A DNA stretch of 64,000 nt from Ruficoccus amylovorans (GCF_014230085.1 NZ_JACHVB010000012.1:62001-126000); one strand, 5' to 3'; shown: positions 24,535 to 33,705, counted from the first letter of the stretch. Notes: a model not told the origin generated them from the sequence alone. Numbers and translations: made by a program.

Positions 24535-26070
24535 TCAGGTGCCGCCGTTGATGTTGTTGTAAACCAGTACGCTGTCGATGGCACCGTTGAGGAGGTAGGA
24601 CTTGCGCTTGCCGAGCCAGACCTCGGTGGGGGTGGCGATCGGTTTACCGCTGTGGGTGTTCGTCATCGTGCCGAGGCTGACGCCGTCCTCGAACAGCTCG
24701 AAGGTGATGTTGCCGAAGCGGTTGTAGGTGGCCACGGCCTTGTAGGAAGAAGTGGTCTGCACGGATACCGGGTAGTGCGTCCAGGTGGCGGTCCCGTCGG
24801 GATGGCCGACCACGAAGGTGATTTTGTCGAAGGCCTCGTTGACGAGGATGCCGTAGCCTTCGCCGCCGGTATCGGTTTTGGCGTAAAAAACTCCGGCTGT
24901 GCCGCTCAGAGGGCCGGTGACTTTGAAGTTTGTCTCGATGCGCAACTGGTTGCCCACGTCAAAGTCGGCCAAGCCGCCCCCGGTGGTGGTGGGGACGGAC
25001 ATGACGGCGTAGTCGTCGGTCCCGTCGAGGTAGAGCCAGGTGCCGCTCCAGGTGGCTCCGTTTTTGAGGGTGATGTTGTTTCCGCGACTGCTCTGGTCGG
25101 TGTTCTTGTAGCCGAGCTTGAGGATCTGGCGGGCGTTTCCGATCAGGCCGTCGCGCAGGGAGCGGGCGTCGGTGTCGGCATAGCGGATGGAGTCGTAGAG
25201 GGCGCTCCACCAGTGGTCTTTGCCCATGTAGCCGCCGAGCTTGAACTTAAACTCGGGGTTGGTGCCGGCGGGATAGGCTTTGCCGACGTCGTCGATGTTG
25301 GTGCCGTCGTAGGCCATTTCCCAGAGGCCGCTTTGGAGGTTCATGATCTCAAGCCGGATGATGCCGTCGTTGTCACGCCCGGGTTTGAGGGTGAGGCGGA
25401 AGTGGTACCACTGGCCCGCCTGCATGTACCAGCCATCGTCGGCGCTTTCCCACAGGGTAGCGCGTTCGGTGTCGGCATCGTTGTAGTCGTCGTTCTGGAA
25501 GTCCCGTTTGGCCAGTTCGAGGGAGTTGTCGCTTTTGACGGAGAGGAAAACGGGCGGCCTGCCCGCGTCGGATTGCCAAAGTTGCGCGAGGAAGACCCAG
25601 TTCTGCCCCGTGCCTCCTGTATAGAGCGAATCGGTATCGAGCGCCTTGAAGGCGAAGCTGACGTAAACCGTGTCGCCGAAGCGAATCTTGCGGCAGACGA
25701 TGTTTTCGCTGCGTCCGTTGCCGGTGGTGCTGCTCAGGTCAGGATCGACATGGGAATACCAGGCGCAGTTGCCGAGGTAGGGGATATCGTCCGCCGTGGT
25801 GGCGATTGCCCAGGGCTGTCCGCCGCCGTCGGTCGGGTGGTAGGTTTTGCGGATGCCTGCCGGGTCGAAGATACCGCGAAAGCCGCCCGCGTCGATGTCC
25901 ACATACTGGCCCAGGTCGGGGTCAAAAGTATACTCGGGGTCGGCTGCTTCGATCTCGTCGGCCGCGTGCAGTAACGGGCAACCGAGAAGTGCCAGGGCGG
26001 TGATGCACAGCTGCGGTGTCAAGCGGAGGGAAGGTCGTCGGGGTGAGAGGTCATCAACGGAGACTTGCAT
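24535..26070 (-). CDS. Exported protein with lyase-like jelly roll and LamG-like domains
   Basis: A 511-residue exported protein. Residues 1-37 form a signal peptide (basic N-terminus, L-C-I-T-A-L-A-L-L-G-C-P-L-L-H-A-A). The N-terminal half (about 60-310) resembles the beta jelly roll of heparin lyase-like polysaccharide lyases (W-Y-S-H-V-D-P, V-Y-V-S-F-A-F-K-A, W-Y-H-F-R-L-T-L-K-P-G, R-Y-A-D), and the C-terminal half (about 340-508) resembles a LamG/concanavalin-like domain (W-L-Y-L-D-G-T-D-D-Y-A, V-A-T-Y-N-R-F-G-N-I, D-S-V-L-V-Y-N). It probably binds or cleaves a polysaccharide outside the cell. The lyase assignment is tentative since catalytic residues cannot be confirmed by eye. The ATG at 26070 is chosen because it starts a normal signal peptide. 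Confidence 0.65.
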   Translation of the reverse strand: MQVSVDDLSPRRPSLRLTPQLCITALALLGCPLLHAADEIEAADPEYTFDPDLGQYVDIDAGGFRGIFDPAGIRKTYHPTDGGGQPWAIATTADDIPYLGNCAWYSHVDPDLSSTTGNGRSENIVCRKIRFGDTVYVSFAFKALDTDSLYTGGTGQNWVFLAQLWQSDAGRPPVFLSVKSDNSLELAKRDFQNDDYNDADTERATLWESADDGWYMQAGQWYHFRLTLKPGRDNDGIIRLEIMNLQSGLWEMAYDGTNIDDVGKAYPAGTNPEFKFKLGGYMGKDHWWSALYDSIRYADTDARSLRDGLIGNARQILKLGYKNTDQSSRGNNITLKNGATWSGTWLYLDGTDDYAVMSVPTTTGGGLADFDVGNQLRIETNFKVTGPLSGTAGVFYAKTDTGGEGYGILVNEAFDKITFVVGHPDGTATWTHYPVSVQTTSSYKAVATYNRFGNITFELFEDGVSLGTMTNTHSGKPIATPTEVWLGKRKSYLLNGAIDSVLVYNNINGGT

Positions 26071-26320
26071 ATGCGGGTATCGGTAGGGGTTAGGTGTCAG
26101 CCCGAAAAGCGGTCTGACAGGCCGCATTATTACGCTTCTGTGACGGGCGGACAAGGGAGCCGGAAGTTATATTGAAAACCTCGTCTGGCGCCAAACCCGT
26201 TGAGGCCGGGCTGGGAACGGCCATTTCATCAAATCATTAAGACAAACGCAGGTGGTTCTACGTTGACCCGGATTCGATTTTAAGGTTTATAGCCTATGTC
26301 TTTATGGGTGGTAATGCTTA

Positions 26321-26866
26321 ATGGTTGAAGCGATGGAAAGGGCTCGTTTATTTTTCGACAGGACCCCGGTTTATCGCGGAAAGATCGCCTATTCGCTCGT
26401 TGAGGTGATGATCGGCATGTTTATTCTGAGCCTGGTGCTGATGGCCTGCATTGCGGCGCTGCCACAGTTGCGTAAAATCTCCTACCGCTCGGATTCGGTC
26501 CGGATGGGCTTTACCCAGCTCAATGCCGCCATCGAAGCCTATCGGACGCGGACTTTTGAGCAGATGGCGGACGAGATCGACGGCACGGGTGCCTCTTCCG
26601 CCAACGTCGCGCTGATGATCAGCCTCCTTGGGGATGACATTTCCACGCCGTCCGACAAGCTCAGTCACGATCTGGATGAGATCGTGCAGAATAACGTGAC
26701 CTACACTGTGGACAGTTTTCTCCAGTATGTGGACGGAGATTCGGAGCTGATAAAAGCGACCGTCGTCGTGCACTGGAGCCAGAGTGGCGAAGATCACCTG
26801 ATCTGTAGCCACGCAGTTTTTTCAGAAAATGGATTATCCGACAAAAAATTCAGCCTCGCGAACTGA
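26321..26866 (+). CDS. Pseudopilin, GspI/PilV-like
   Basis: A 181-residue protein with a type IV prepilin-like leader, I-A-Y-S-L-V-E-V-M-I-G-M-F-I-L-S-L-V-L-M, whose Glu5 of the mature helix is conserved. The pre-cleavage residue is Ala rather than Gly. It is the first gene of a three-gene unit of minor pseudopilins, overlapping the next by 38 bases. Minor pseudopilins prime assembly of a type II secretion or type IV pilus-like filament. The machinery itself (ATPase, secretin) is not in this window. Confidence 0.8.
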   Translation: MVEAMERARLFFDRTPVYRGKIAYSLVEVMIGMFILSLVLMACIAALPQLRKISYRSDSVRMGFTQLNAAIEAYRTRTFEQMADEIDGTGASSANVALMISLLGDDISTPSDKLSHDLDEIVQNNVTYTVDSFLQYVDGDSELIKATVVVHWSQSGEDHLICSHAVFSENGLSDKKFSLAN

Positions 26867-27401
26867 GGCTTGCGGGCTCGCTGACCGCGGAGACAAGGGT
26901 TTCTCCCTGGTTGAGCTGCTGATCGCGACAAGTATCCTGTCTCTGGTATTGGCCGGAACGTATTCGGCTTTCTATTCCGTGGGGCAGAGTACGCGGGTGT
27001 CGCTCCAGCATGTGGACCAGTCGTCCGAGTTGCAGTTTGCCTTCGAGTCGGTACTGCGCTCGATGCGGGCTGTCAGCCAGGTGCACCAGACCGACAGCGA
27101 TGTGTTCGAGTTTACCACGGTACGGATGGACGGCAGCAGCGAACGCCTCCGGTACGCCTTCGATCCGGATGGGCAGGCTTTCGTCCGCACCTCGGTGAGC
27201 GACGGGACGTCCCGGAAATTGATCGGTAACGTGACACACGTGCTTTTCACCTACTACGACCGTTTCGGAGAGGAAACTGGTACCCAGATCGACATGAATG
27301 CCGCCCGCCTTAGGGTAACTTCCGAGCGTGAAGGCATGGGTGGAAGCAAATCCGTCGATACCGAAACGGCCATGATAACCTTCAGAAACAAGACGCTATG
27401 A
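26829..27401 (+). CDS. Pseudopilin, GspJ/PilW-like
   Basis: A 190-residue protein with a classic prepilin leader, D-K-G-F-S-L-V-E-L-L-I-A-T-S-I-L-S-L-V-L, with Gly-Phe at the cleavage site and Glu5 present. The body has the E-S-V-L-R-S-M-R-A-V and F-E-F-T-T-V-R strands typical of GspJ/PilW-type minor pilins (S-E-R-L-R-Y-A-F-D, I-G-N-V-T-H-V-L-F-T-Y-Y-D). It overlaps the upstream pseudopilin by 38 bases and the downstream gene by four, so translation is coupled. Confidence 0.82.
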   Translation: MDYPTKNSASRTEACGLADRGDKGFSLVELLIATSILSLVLAGTYSAFYSVGQSTRVSLQHVDQSSELQFAFESVLRSMRAVSQVHQTDSDVFEFTTVRMDGSSERLRYAFDPDGQAFVRTSVSDGTSRKLIGNVTHVLFTYYDRFGEETGTQIDMNAARLRVTSEREGMGGSKSVDTETAMITFRNKTL

Positions 27402-28798
27402 AAGACCGTTCCGCTCGCCGTGGCTCCGTTATTCTGGTGACGCTGATCTTCGCCACCGCCGCCTTGCTGATCATTCTCAGCCAGACCCGGACGCTTATGC
27501 AGCAGTACGAGACAACGGTGGATTACGGGATCGGTCAGTCCGCCTTCCATCTCTCGGAGTCGGGGCTTGAGCGGGCCATGCACGCCATCACCGAGGGCGA
27601 CATGGGTTCGGATGGCTGGAATCCGCAGGGCACGCGCTCCTGGTCAAAGTCTTTTTCGGAAAAACTCTACCGGAGCTACGAGGCCGACACGACCGTTTCA
27701 GTCAATCTCGATACGGATCAGGTTTACACCATCACCGCGTTGACGGGGGTAAAGGTCGGCGGCGAATTGGTCCAGAGCGCGGTGGAGATCAAGGTCCGGG
27801 CCTCGCGCACCGTTGCGCAGGAGGAGAACTCTTCCGGCAGCGGCATTTTCGGTTACGGCATGGTGGCCAAGGACGGCCTCAAGCTCAACCACAACAACCC
27901 CGGTATGCGCGTAGCCAGCTACAACAGCGACACCGACTACGGAGTCCCTGTCTTCGGGCAGAATACCGGGTACGACATCGTCGTCGCCACCCCGTCGAAG
28001 AACGGCTGGGCGATCAACATCAACAATGCCTACATCCACGGCGCGGTGCGCAGCGGCGGTGGCACGATCGGTTATTCGAACTCTCACCCGCACGACCCTC
28101 GGCAGAATGCCACCGTCATCGGGCCGGATTCCGGCATGACGTATGGGGTGGACCCGAACCGGATATCCACGGATTTTGACGCGGAAATCCCGAGCCCGGA
28201 CTACCCCACGACTGAAGGACGAGCCGTCTCGACCATGGATCAGAACGACTGGCAAAACAAGGCGCGGATCAGCCTCGGCTCGTGGAACCAGCCGACGTGG
28301 GTTAGCACCGAGCGCATCAACTCCAATAACGGCTCGCAGATCAACATCGTGGGGGATGTCGTGATCGACGCGCAGCGCAATCTCAACCTCGGGGCTGATG
28401 TCAATATAGCGCCGGGTGCGACCCTCATCATCATGGCCGGCGAGAACATCCATATCAACGCGCAGCAAATTGACCAGCAGTACCCAGCGCAGTTGCAGAT
28501 CATCGCGAAAAACAACCAGGACGTGGTGCTGAACAATTTCAAGGTATTCACCGGCGTCATCAACGCCCCCAACTCCAACGTGCGGCTGGCCGGGGTGGGT
28601 GGTTCTCCGAAGTCGCAGTTCCGGGGGGCGATTGTGGCCCGGTATATCGAGGTCACTAACGGAGCTGAGTTTTACTACGACACAAATCTGGGTGGTGGCG
28701 GTCAAAGCGACTCCGAGGATGCTGGCGGCTCATCCGGCGGCATTGCCGAGCTCAAGCTGCTAAGCTGGCGGGAGGTTTCCCCGGCTTCGCTCCAGTAA
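27398..28798 (+). CDS. PilX-like pilus assembly-associated protein
   Basis: A 466-residue protein that begins R-R-G-S-V-I-L-V-T-L-I-F-A-T-A-A-L-L-I-I, an N-terminal helix like PilX/GspK-type minor pilins, followed by F-H-L-S-E-S-G-L-E-R-A-M-H as in PilX N-terminal domains. The long remainder (about 130-450) is Asn/Gly-rich with short repeating strands (I-N-I-V-G-D-V-V-I-D-A, A-D-V-N-I-A-P-G-A-T-L), suggesting a beta-helix. It overlaps the GspJ/PilW-like gene by four bases and completes the operon. It may form the filament tip or an adhesive part; that is inference. Confidence 0.75.
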   Translation: MKDRSARRGSVILVTLIFATAALLIILSQTRTLMQQYETTVDYGIGQSAFHLSESGLERAMHAITEGDMGSDGWNPQGTRSWSKSFSEKLYRSYEADTTVSVNLDTDQVYTITALTGVKVGGELVQSAVEIKVRASRTVAQEENSSGSGIFGYGMVAKDGLKLNHNNPGMRVASYNSDTDYGVPVFGQNTGYDIVVATPSKNGWAININNAYIHGAVRSGGGTIGYSNSHPHDPRQNATVIGPDSGMTYGVDPNRISTDFDAEIPSPDYPTTEGRAVSTMDQNDWQNKARISLGSWNQPTWVSTERINSNNGSQINIVGDVVIDAQRNLNLGADVNIAPGATLIIMAGENIHINAQQIDQQYPAQLQIIAKNNQDVVLNNFKVFTGVINAPNSNVRLAGVGGSPKSQFRGAIVARYIEVTNGAEFYYDTNLGGGGQSDSEDAGGSSGGIAELKLLSWREVSPASLQ

Positions 28799-28827
28799 GA
28801 GCCTGCAGAGTGGGAGCTGTGGTCGGT

Positions 28828-28854
28828 TAAAGCTCCCGAAAAGAGGGAGCTTTG
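28828..28854 (+). terminator. Hairpin between pseudopilin operon and recQ
   Basis: AAAGCTCCC and GGGAGCTTT form a 9 bp stem around a short A-rich loop, 30 bases after the last pseudopilin gene. The T-tract is short, so strength is uncertain. Confidence 0.6.
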
Positions 28855-28884
28855 CTCTTGGCTTTCACCGGAGGGTCCGTATGG

Positions 28885-31008
28885 ATGGGCCGGGTGCAGC
28901 AGGCAAGACAGGTACTGAGGAAACACTTTGGGTTTGATGATTTTCGCGATGCTCAGCAGCAGGTGGTGTCCAGCATCCTCGAGCGGCGCGACACGCTCGT
29001 GATCATGCCTACCGGGGGCGGTAAAAGCCTCTGCTACCAGCTCCCCGCGCTCATGATGGACGGGGTGACACTGGTGGTCTCGCCCCTCATCGCGCTGATG
29101 AAGGACCAGGTAGATGCGCTGCGCGCTCGGGGTATCCCCGCTGGCATGATTAACAGCTCGCAGAATTGGGAGGAACAGAAAGAAGTGCTGGATTTGATGC
29201 GCCGGGATGAGATCAAGCTCGTTTACGTTTCGCCGGAGCGCTTCCGGGCGGCCTCATTCACACGCTCGTTGGAGACGACGCGCATCGCCATGCTGGCCAT
29301 CGACGAGGCGCACTGTATCAGCCAGTGGGGGCACGATTTTCGGCCAGACTACATGCGGCTCGGCAGCGTGGTCGAGCAACTGGGCCGTCCGCTATGCTCG
29401 GCTTTCACCGCGACGGCGACCCCCGATGTCCGGGAGGACATCCAGCGCCAGTTGGGATTGCGTGAGCCGTCGGTCTTCGTCTCGGGTTTCGCCCGGGACA
29501 ACCTTAGTTTCAACGTCTCTGAGATCGACCGCAAGATCGACAAATCCGTCCGCCTGCGCGAACTCATCGACGCCTACGGCACCGGCATCATCTACTGCGC
29601 CACGCGCAAGAGCGTGGAGGCCGTGTCGGCGGAACTGCGGGAGGACGGGATCGCGCACTGTGCCTACCACGCCGGGCTATCGAACTCAGAGCGCGAGGCC
29701 GCGCAGGAGCGCTTCATGCGCCGGGAAGTCCCTGTCGCCGTGGCCACGAGCGCTTTCGGCATGGGTATCGACCGGGCGGACATTCGCTTCGTCTGCCACT
29801 ATGAAATGCCCGGCAGCGTGGAGGCGTTTTATCAGGAAGCCGGCCGCGCCGGGCGCGACGGTAAGCCCGCCTATTGCGAACTGCTTTTCATGTACGCGGA
29901 CAAGCGCGTGCAGGACTTTTTCGTCGAAGGAGCGAATCCGGAGGTGCGCAAGATCCGCGAGGTTTACGACTTCATCCGCTCGCGCTGCAATGACCAGCAC
30001 GAGATGTTTCTGCCGGTGGACGAAATCACCGAGGCCCTGCCGGGCAGGAACAACCCAATGGCCGTTCATACCGCGATCGGGCACCTGGTACGCCGGGGCT
30101 ACCTGGAGCGCTTCGATGTGCCCGGTGAGCAGTTGCGCGGCACCCGCTTGCTCAAGCCTGAAGTGGATGCGCGCGGGCTGGAGCTTCCCGAAGCGGACCT
30201 GCTCGAAAAACGCCGCCGCGATCTGGACAAGCTCAAGGCCGTGGTCCAGATGGCCTACGCCAAGGAGTGCCGCCAGTCGTGGATCCTGCGGTACTTCGGC
30301 GAACCGGTGGAGAAGGATTGCGGGCGCTGCGACCAGTGTTCGCGCGAATCGGTCGCGCGGACGCTCCTGCCGGACGAGTTCGTCATCCTGCAAAAAGCTC
30401 TCAGCGGAGTCGCGCGGATGTCGTACCGGCACAGTCGCTACGAATGGCAGCCACGTTACGGGCGGACGAAGATTATGCACTGCCTGCTGGGTAAAAACGA
30501 TGCCCGCCTGACCCAGTCCGGGCTCGATGAGTTGCCGACCTTTGGCATCCTTCAGGAGCTGGGAGCGAAATTTATCAGTCGCTTGTTTGAGGCGATGGAA
30601 GAAGCCGGACTCGTTGAAATCGAGCAGGGTGAGTACCCGTTATTGCGCCTGACCGAGAGCGGGGCGCGGGTCATGTTCGGCGAGGACGAGGTCGCCCTCG
30701 ACTGGCCGGAAGCGGCACGTCCGGCCCCCTCCCGCAAAAAGAAAGCCGCTGTCGCCAGTCCCGACGATGTGCAGGATCGCGAGCTTTACCGCAAGCTGGT
30801 CGCCCTGCGTGACCGCATGCGACGGGCCCGCGGTAATGCTCCGGCCTACACAATTTTTCCCAACGCCGTCCTGGCGCAACTGGCGGATCTGAAGCCCGCC
30901 GACGCCGACGCGGCCATGCAGGTCAAGGGTATCGGTCCGGCCAAGGCCGAGTCGATCCTTCCGGCTTTTCTGGAGCTTATCGCTGGCCGGGAGCCCGAGG
31001 AAGTTTGA
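28885..31008 (+). CDS. recQ: ATP-dependent DNA helicase RecQ
   Basis: A 707-residue 3'-5' superfamily 2 DNA helicase acting in recombination and replication repair. Visible motifs: Walker A in M-P-T-G-G-G-K-S near 40, D-E-A-H-C-I-S-Q-W-G-H-D-F near 140, T-A-T-A-T-P, motif VI in Q-E-A-G-R-A-G-R-D-G near 320, and zinc-binding cysteines in C-R-Q-S-W and C-G-R-C-D-Q-C near 460-485, then an RQC winged helix and a C-terminal HRDC-like domain with V-K-G-I-G-P-A-K-A. The ATG at 28885 has GGAGGG upstream; an earlier in-frame TTG lies inside the preceding hairpin. Length is slightly above the E. coli enzyme owing to a linker before HRDC. Confidence 0.95.
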   Translation: MGRVQQARQVLRKHFGFDDFRDAQQQVVSSILERRDTLVIMPTGGGKSLCYQLPALMMDGVTLVVSPLIALMKDQVDALRARGIPAGMINSSQNWEEQKEVLDLMRRDEIKLVYVSPERFRAASFTRSLETTRIAMLAIDEAHCISQWGHDFRPDYMRLGSVVEQLGRPLCSAFTATATPDVREDIQRQLGLREPSVFVSGFARDNLSFNVSEIDRKIDKSVRLRELIDAYGTGIIYCATRKSVEAVSAELREDGIAHCAYHAGLSNSEREAAQERFMRREVPVAVATSAFGMGIDRADIRFVCHYEMPGSVEAFYQEAGRAGRDGKPAYCELLFMYADKRVQDFFVEGANPEVRKIREVYDFIRSRCNDQHEMFLPVDEITEALPGRNNPMAVHTAIGHLVRRGYLERFDVPGEQLRGTRLLKPEVDARGLELPEADLLEKRRRDLDKLKAVVQMAYAKECRQSWILRYFGEPVEKDCGRCDQCSRESVARTLLPDEFVILQKALSGVARMSYRHSRYEWQPRYGRTKIMHCLLGKNDARLTQSGLDELPTFGILQELGAKFISRLFEAMEEAGLVEIEQGEYPLLRLTESGARVMFGEDEVALDWPEAARPAPSRKKKAAVASPDDVQDRELYRKLVALRDRMRRARGNAPAYTIFPNAVLAQLADLKPADADAAMQVKGIGPAKAESILPAFLELIAGREPEEV

Positions 31009-31082
31009 GGCATAACCACGTTTCTGCTGCCTGTGACCGATATGGCGATTTGCCATTGTTTTCCAATACGGGAATCGGCCAC

Positions 31083-31117
31083 AAAAAAAAACGCCTTGCC
31101 CCGATGGGCAAGGCGTT
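31083..31117 (-). terminator. Rho-independent terminator for the minus-strand PEP-CTERM gene
   Basis: Read on the minus strand, CGCCTTGCCC and GGGCAAGGCG form a stem followed by a run of eight or more T. It lies beyond the MITE-like repeat at 31128-31289, so transcription from the gene at 31302 would pass through the repeat before stopping here. recQ ends 75 bases away on the other strand. Confidence 0.8.
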
Positions 31118-31127
31118 GGCGTGCATG

Positions 31128-31289
31128 TTTAGAGCGTTTCCAATAAAGTCGTAGCCGTCACAAAAGGGCCAAATGTCTAAATGATTAAATGGTTAATTGT
31201 TATTTCCTATGTTCGGCATCCAACAATTAACAATTAGCCATTTAGCTATTCAAAGTTTGTGGCTATAGTATTTTTTGAAACGCTCTAAA
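31128..31289. mobile_element. MITE-like palindromic repeat, family 1, copy B (intact ends)
   Basis: A 162 bp element bounded by perfect 13 bp terminal inverted repeats, TTTAGAGCGTTTC at 31128-31140 and GAAACGCTCTAAA at 31277-31289. The interior is AT-rich and imperfectly palindromic (AAATGGTTAATTGTT facing CAACAATTAACAATTAGCCATTT). It is the inverted match of the copy at 2722-2885. No frame codes for protein. It is inserted between a PEP-CTERM gene and its terminator. Confidence 0.85.
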
Positions 31290-31301
31290 GGTTATTGGCC
31301 G

Positions 31302-32042
31302 TTAGCGACGCTTGGACAAGAATTTCTTCCGGCCCAGGGTCAGGAGCAGGGCCAGGGCGGCGAAGACCGGGCCGATCACGGCGGGCTCGGGGATCACAGT
31401 CGAGCCTTCGACAGTGACATTGTCGAGCCGGTAGTAGATCGTGGTGACGGGCGTGGAGGTAACGTAGGCGTAGATGCGAAGCTCGATGGTTTCCAACCCT
31501 TGGTATTGGGCGCCGCTCAGATCGACCGTGAAGGTGTTATAGGACGGGGACGTTGTGTTGAAGGTCGTTGAGGCGATGGTATCTCCGCCGGTATTAACGG
31601 CCAGGTCGTTGGTGTAGTTATCGGCGCTCGTGCGGACGACGGCATTAACAGTGTAGTTGTTGCTGCCAGAGTTGCGAGTGCCACCCAGGTCGAACGTAAG
31701 CGAGTTCAGGTACAGAGCGCTTCCCTCGTCGGCGGTAAGAGTAATGCTCAGGAATTGGGTGTCATTAAAGCTCTGGCCGAGATTGGCCGTTTGGGTCCAG
31801 GCGCTATTGTAGGTGCCTCCGTAACCCGAGCCCGTGCCGTTGATGCCTTCCCACGTGGCATTGTCAGCGGTGATATTTTCATCGACGATGGTTGGGCCAT
31901 TCACGGGCGAAGACGTACTCTCAAACTGGTACTCGACCAGGACAGCCGCGTTGGCGGCGCAGGCCAGGGACAAGAGTCCGGCTGCGCCGATGAGGGCTGA
32001 TTTCAAGGGCAGGGCAGAACGTGTTAATGCATTCATGGTCAT
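31302..32042 (-). CDS. PEP-CTERM sorting domain protein
   Basis: A 246-residue exported protein with a signal peptide (about 1-33, ending A-C-A-A-N-A-A), a Thr/Asn/Ser-rich beta-sandwich body and a C-terminal PEP-CTERM signal: V-I-P-E-P-A-V-I-G-P, a hydrophobic helix and the basic end G-R-K-K-F-L-S-K-R-R. It should be displayed or released by an exosortase-dependent route. Function of the body is unknown. The ATG at 32042 is chosen (a second at 32036); upstream in-frame codons would not improve the signal peptide. A MITE-like repeat begins 13 bases after the stop. Confidence 0.82.
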   Translation of the reverse strand: MTMNALTRSALPLKSALIGAAGLLSLACAANAAVLVEYQFESTSSPVNGPTIVDENITADNATWEGINGTGSGYGGTYNSAWTQTANLGQSFNDTQFLSITLTADEGSALYLNSLTFDLGGTRNSGSNNYTVNAVVRTSADNYTNDLAVNTGGDTIASTTFNTTSPSYNTFTVDLSGAQYQGLETIELRIYAYVTSTPVTTIYYRLDNVTVEGSTVIPEPAVIGPVFAALALLLTLGRKKFLSKRR

Positions 32043-32608
32043 GGTATTTTGAGTCGTTGGTTCGGGGCGATATTGTATCGGTGCCATCTGTCTTATGGGC
32101 ACTCATACGGGTAATTAACTGCTATCAGGCTAGGTTCGAAAAAGGATAGCAGCAAGCGGACATGGTTATGTTTTTTAGGAATCAGGTTAGAAAAAAGCGC
32201 GATAAACAGTAAGGGAGCGAGTGGTGATAGGGACGTATGAAGCGTTTTATTGGTAACCACTTGATTGTTTTTCCTAACCTCATCTCATTGCGAGGGTAGC
32301 CGCGTATGGGCTATAACCGATGTCTCTCATGCCTTTCCTGTGCTCGTTGTCTGATGGGCTTTGCCCGTTTTTGCCTCAGTGTTATGCGTGCGAATGAAAT
32401 GCTCATGAGCCGAGCCATGATTGTTGGATGTATATATATGGATTCTTAATAATAATATTCGTTTTAGGATATGCCATTACTTGGGAAAACGGTGTATGAT
32501 TGAGAGATGTGATGATTTGAAGAAATTCCACGTTGGTAGATATGCCTCACAGACGTTGCGAAGTATAAGTGTTTGCCCTGAGGATGTCATGAGTAGGAAG
32601 GCAGGAGA
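32043..32608. other. AT-rich divergent intergenic region
   Basis: 566 bases between the PEP-CTERM gene and the AraC regulator, clearly more AT-rich than the surroundings. No gene is recognisable. It contains the composite upstream element described at 32164-32284. The AraC gene has GGCAGGAG just before its ATG. Confidence 0.6.
32164..32284 (+). promoter_or_regulatory. Composite upstream element, copy 1
   Basis: Two blocks, 32164-32198 (GGTTATGTTTTTT...CAGGTTAGAAAAAAGC) and 32245-32284 (TTTTATTGGTAACC...TTTTTCCTAACC), reappear in the same order and nearly the same spacing on the opposite strand at 44408-44281. The recurring GGTTA half-sites suggest direct-repeat binding, as for AraC-type regulators. 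Confidence 0.6.
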
Positions 32609-33481
32609 ATGAAGCCGGCCTCTTTGCTCCAGTTTCGCGATTGGTCGAGCCTGCATGCCGACTTGGCTTGGGTGTACAAGGGAAGCGTACCAGATGAGTT
32701 TCGTAAACGGCATTGCCCTTCAGATTTTCTGGGCGCATGGCTGGTGCTGGAAGGCTCGGTGCGAGTTAGCCAGCGTCACCGGGAAGTATGCGCCGCGCCG
32801 GGTGACTGGCTGATCATGGCTCAGAATGAGGGCTATCAGGAGTTTTCCGAGGGGGCGCAGATATTGTCTATCCGCTACTGCGCGGAGTGGCCTGACCGCA
32901 AGCCGTTCTTCGAGTTGGGACTGCCGCTGATTATGCGCGGAGCAGATCACCCCGAGCTGGAACTGCGAGCTCAGGAGCTGCGGGTCGCGGTGGAAAAAGT
33001 CCTGCCCCCGGTGCCGACCGAATTGCAGGGGCAGTCGGTGAACCTGAGCAGCTTTATCGCGGTGCGGGCGAAGTTCTGGGAGTGGTTTGGTGAACTATAC
33101 GAAGCGCTGAGCGGGCGCGGTATCTCTCCGACCAGGGTTGGAATTCAGGATGAACGTGTGTCCCAGATGGTGCACTATCTCGACCACCTGGAACTTTCCG
33201 AGCGGGTACGTGAGAGCGATCTGGCGCGTCTGGCGGGACTCTCCACCGCGTATTTTGTGCGCCTTTTTCGGGATGAAGTCGGGGTGACTCCAAAGCGGTA
33301 CTTCGATGAGCGGCGTCGTGATGCCTGCCGTCGTCTGCTTGGGGCGGCCGATATTCCCATCAAGGAAATCTCCTACAATCTCGGTTTTACGCGCCTGTCG
33401 GATTTCTCTGCCTGGTTCAGTGATGAACACGGGGTCTCGCCGCGTAAATACCGGGAGCTTGAGCAGGCTCGTGGGGATTGA
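32609..33481 (+). CDS. AraC-family transcriptional regulator (paralogue 1)
   Basis: A 290-residue regulator with an N-terminal cupin-like sensing part (A-W-L-V-L-E-G-S-V-R-V, A-A-P-G-D-W-L-I-M) and a C-terminal double helix-turn-helix (D-L-A-R-L-A-G-L-S-T-A-Y-F-V-R-L-F-R-D-E-V-G-V-T-P-K-R-Y, then I-K-E-I-S-Y-N-L-G-F-T-R-L-S-D-F-S-A-W-F). It is a clear paralogue of the regulator at 41100-41963, sharing D-L-A-W-I/V-Y-x-G and D-F-x-G-A-W-L-V. Start is supported by GGCAGGAG. The genes between the two paralogues and the sulfatase next door are likely targets, by position. Confidence 0.88.
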   Translation: MKPASLLQFRDWSSLHADLAWVYKGSVPDEFRKRHCPSDFLGAWLVLEGSVRVSQRHREVCAAPGDWLIMAQNEGYQEFSEGAQILSIRYCAEWPDRKPFFELGLPLIMRGADHPELELRAQELRVAVEKVLPPVPTELQGQSVNLSSFIAVRAKFWEWFGELYEALSGRGISPTRVGIQDERVSQMVHYLDHLELSERVRESDLARLAGLSTAYFVRLFRDEVGVTPKRYFDERRRDACRRLLGAADIPIKEISYNLGFTRLSDFSAWFSDEHGVSPRKYRELEQARGD

Positions 33482-33616
33482 TAGCAACCGCTTTAAGTAG
33501 AACCGTTCCTTCAGCCCCTGTCGCCAGGAATATTTTCATCTGCGATAGCTCAAACTCGTTGGCGAGATTTAGCGGCGAAGTTTAAGATATACCCGGCTCT
33601 GTTTCCGTCCTTCCTT

Positions 33617-33657
33617 AAGCGTAACTTTTTGACCGTTTTTCCTAAGGAGCATTCGTT
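33617..33657 (+). promoter_or_regulatory. Partial copy of the composite upstream element (second block only)
   Basis: GTAACTTTTTGACCGTTTTTCCTAAGGAGCATTCGTTG resembles the second block of the elements at 32245-32284 and 44319-44281 (GGTAACC...CCGTTTT-CCTAACC-GCATTC). It lies about 50-90 bases before the gene at 33706. The first block is not seen here, so the match is weaker. Confidence 0.4.
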
Positions 33658-33705
33658 GACCGGTGCGGGTTGTGGATTAACCTTTGATGTAACTCTTATC
33701 TCTTT

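Noticed and set aside
24652-25974. 440-codon plus-strand frame opposite the LamG-like gene
   Set aside because: Val/Gly/Ala-rich shadow; the minus-strand protein has a signal peptide and domain-like sequence.
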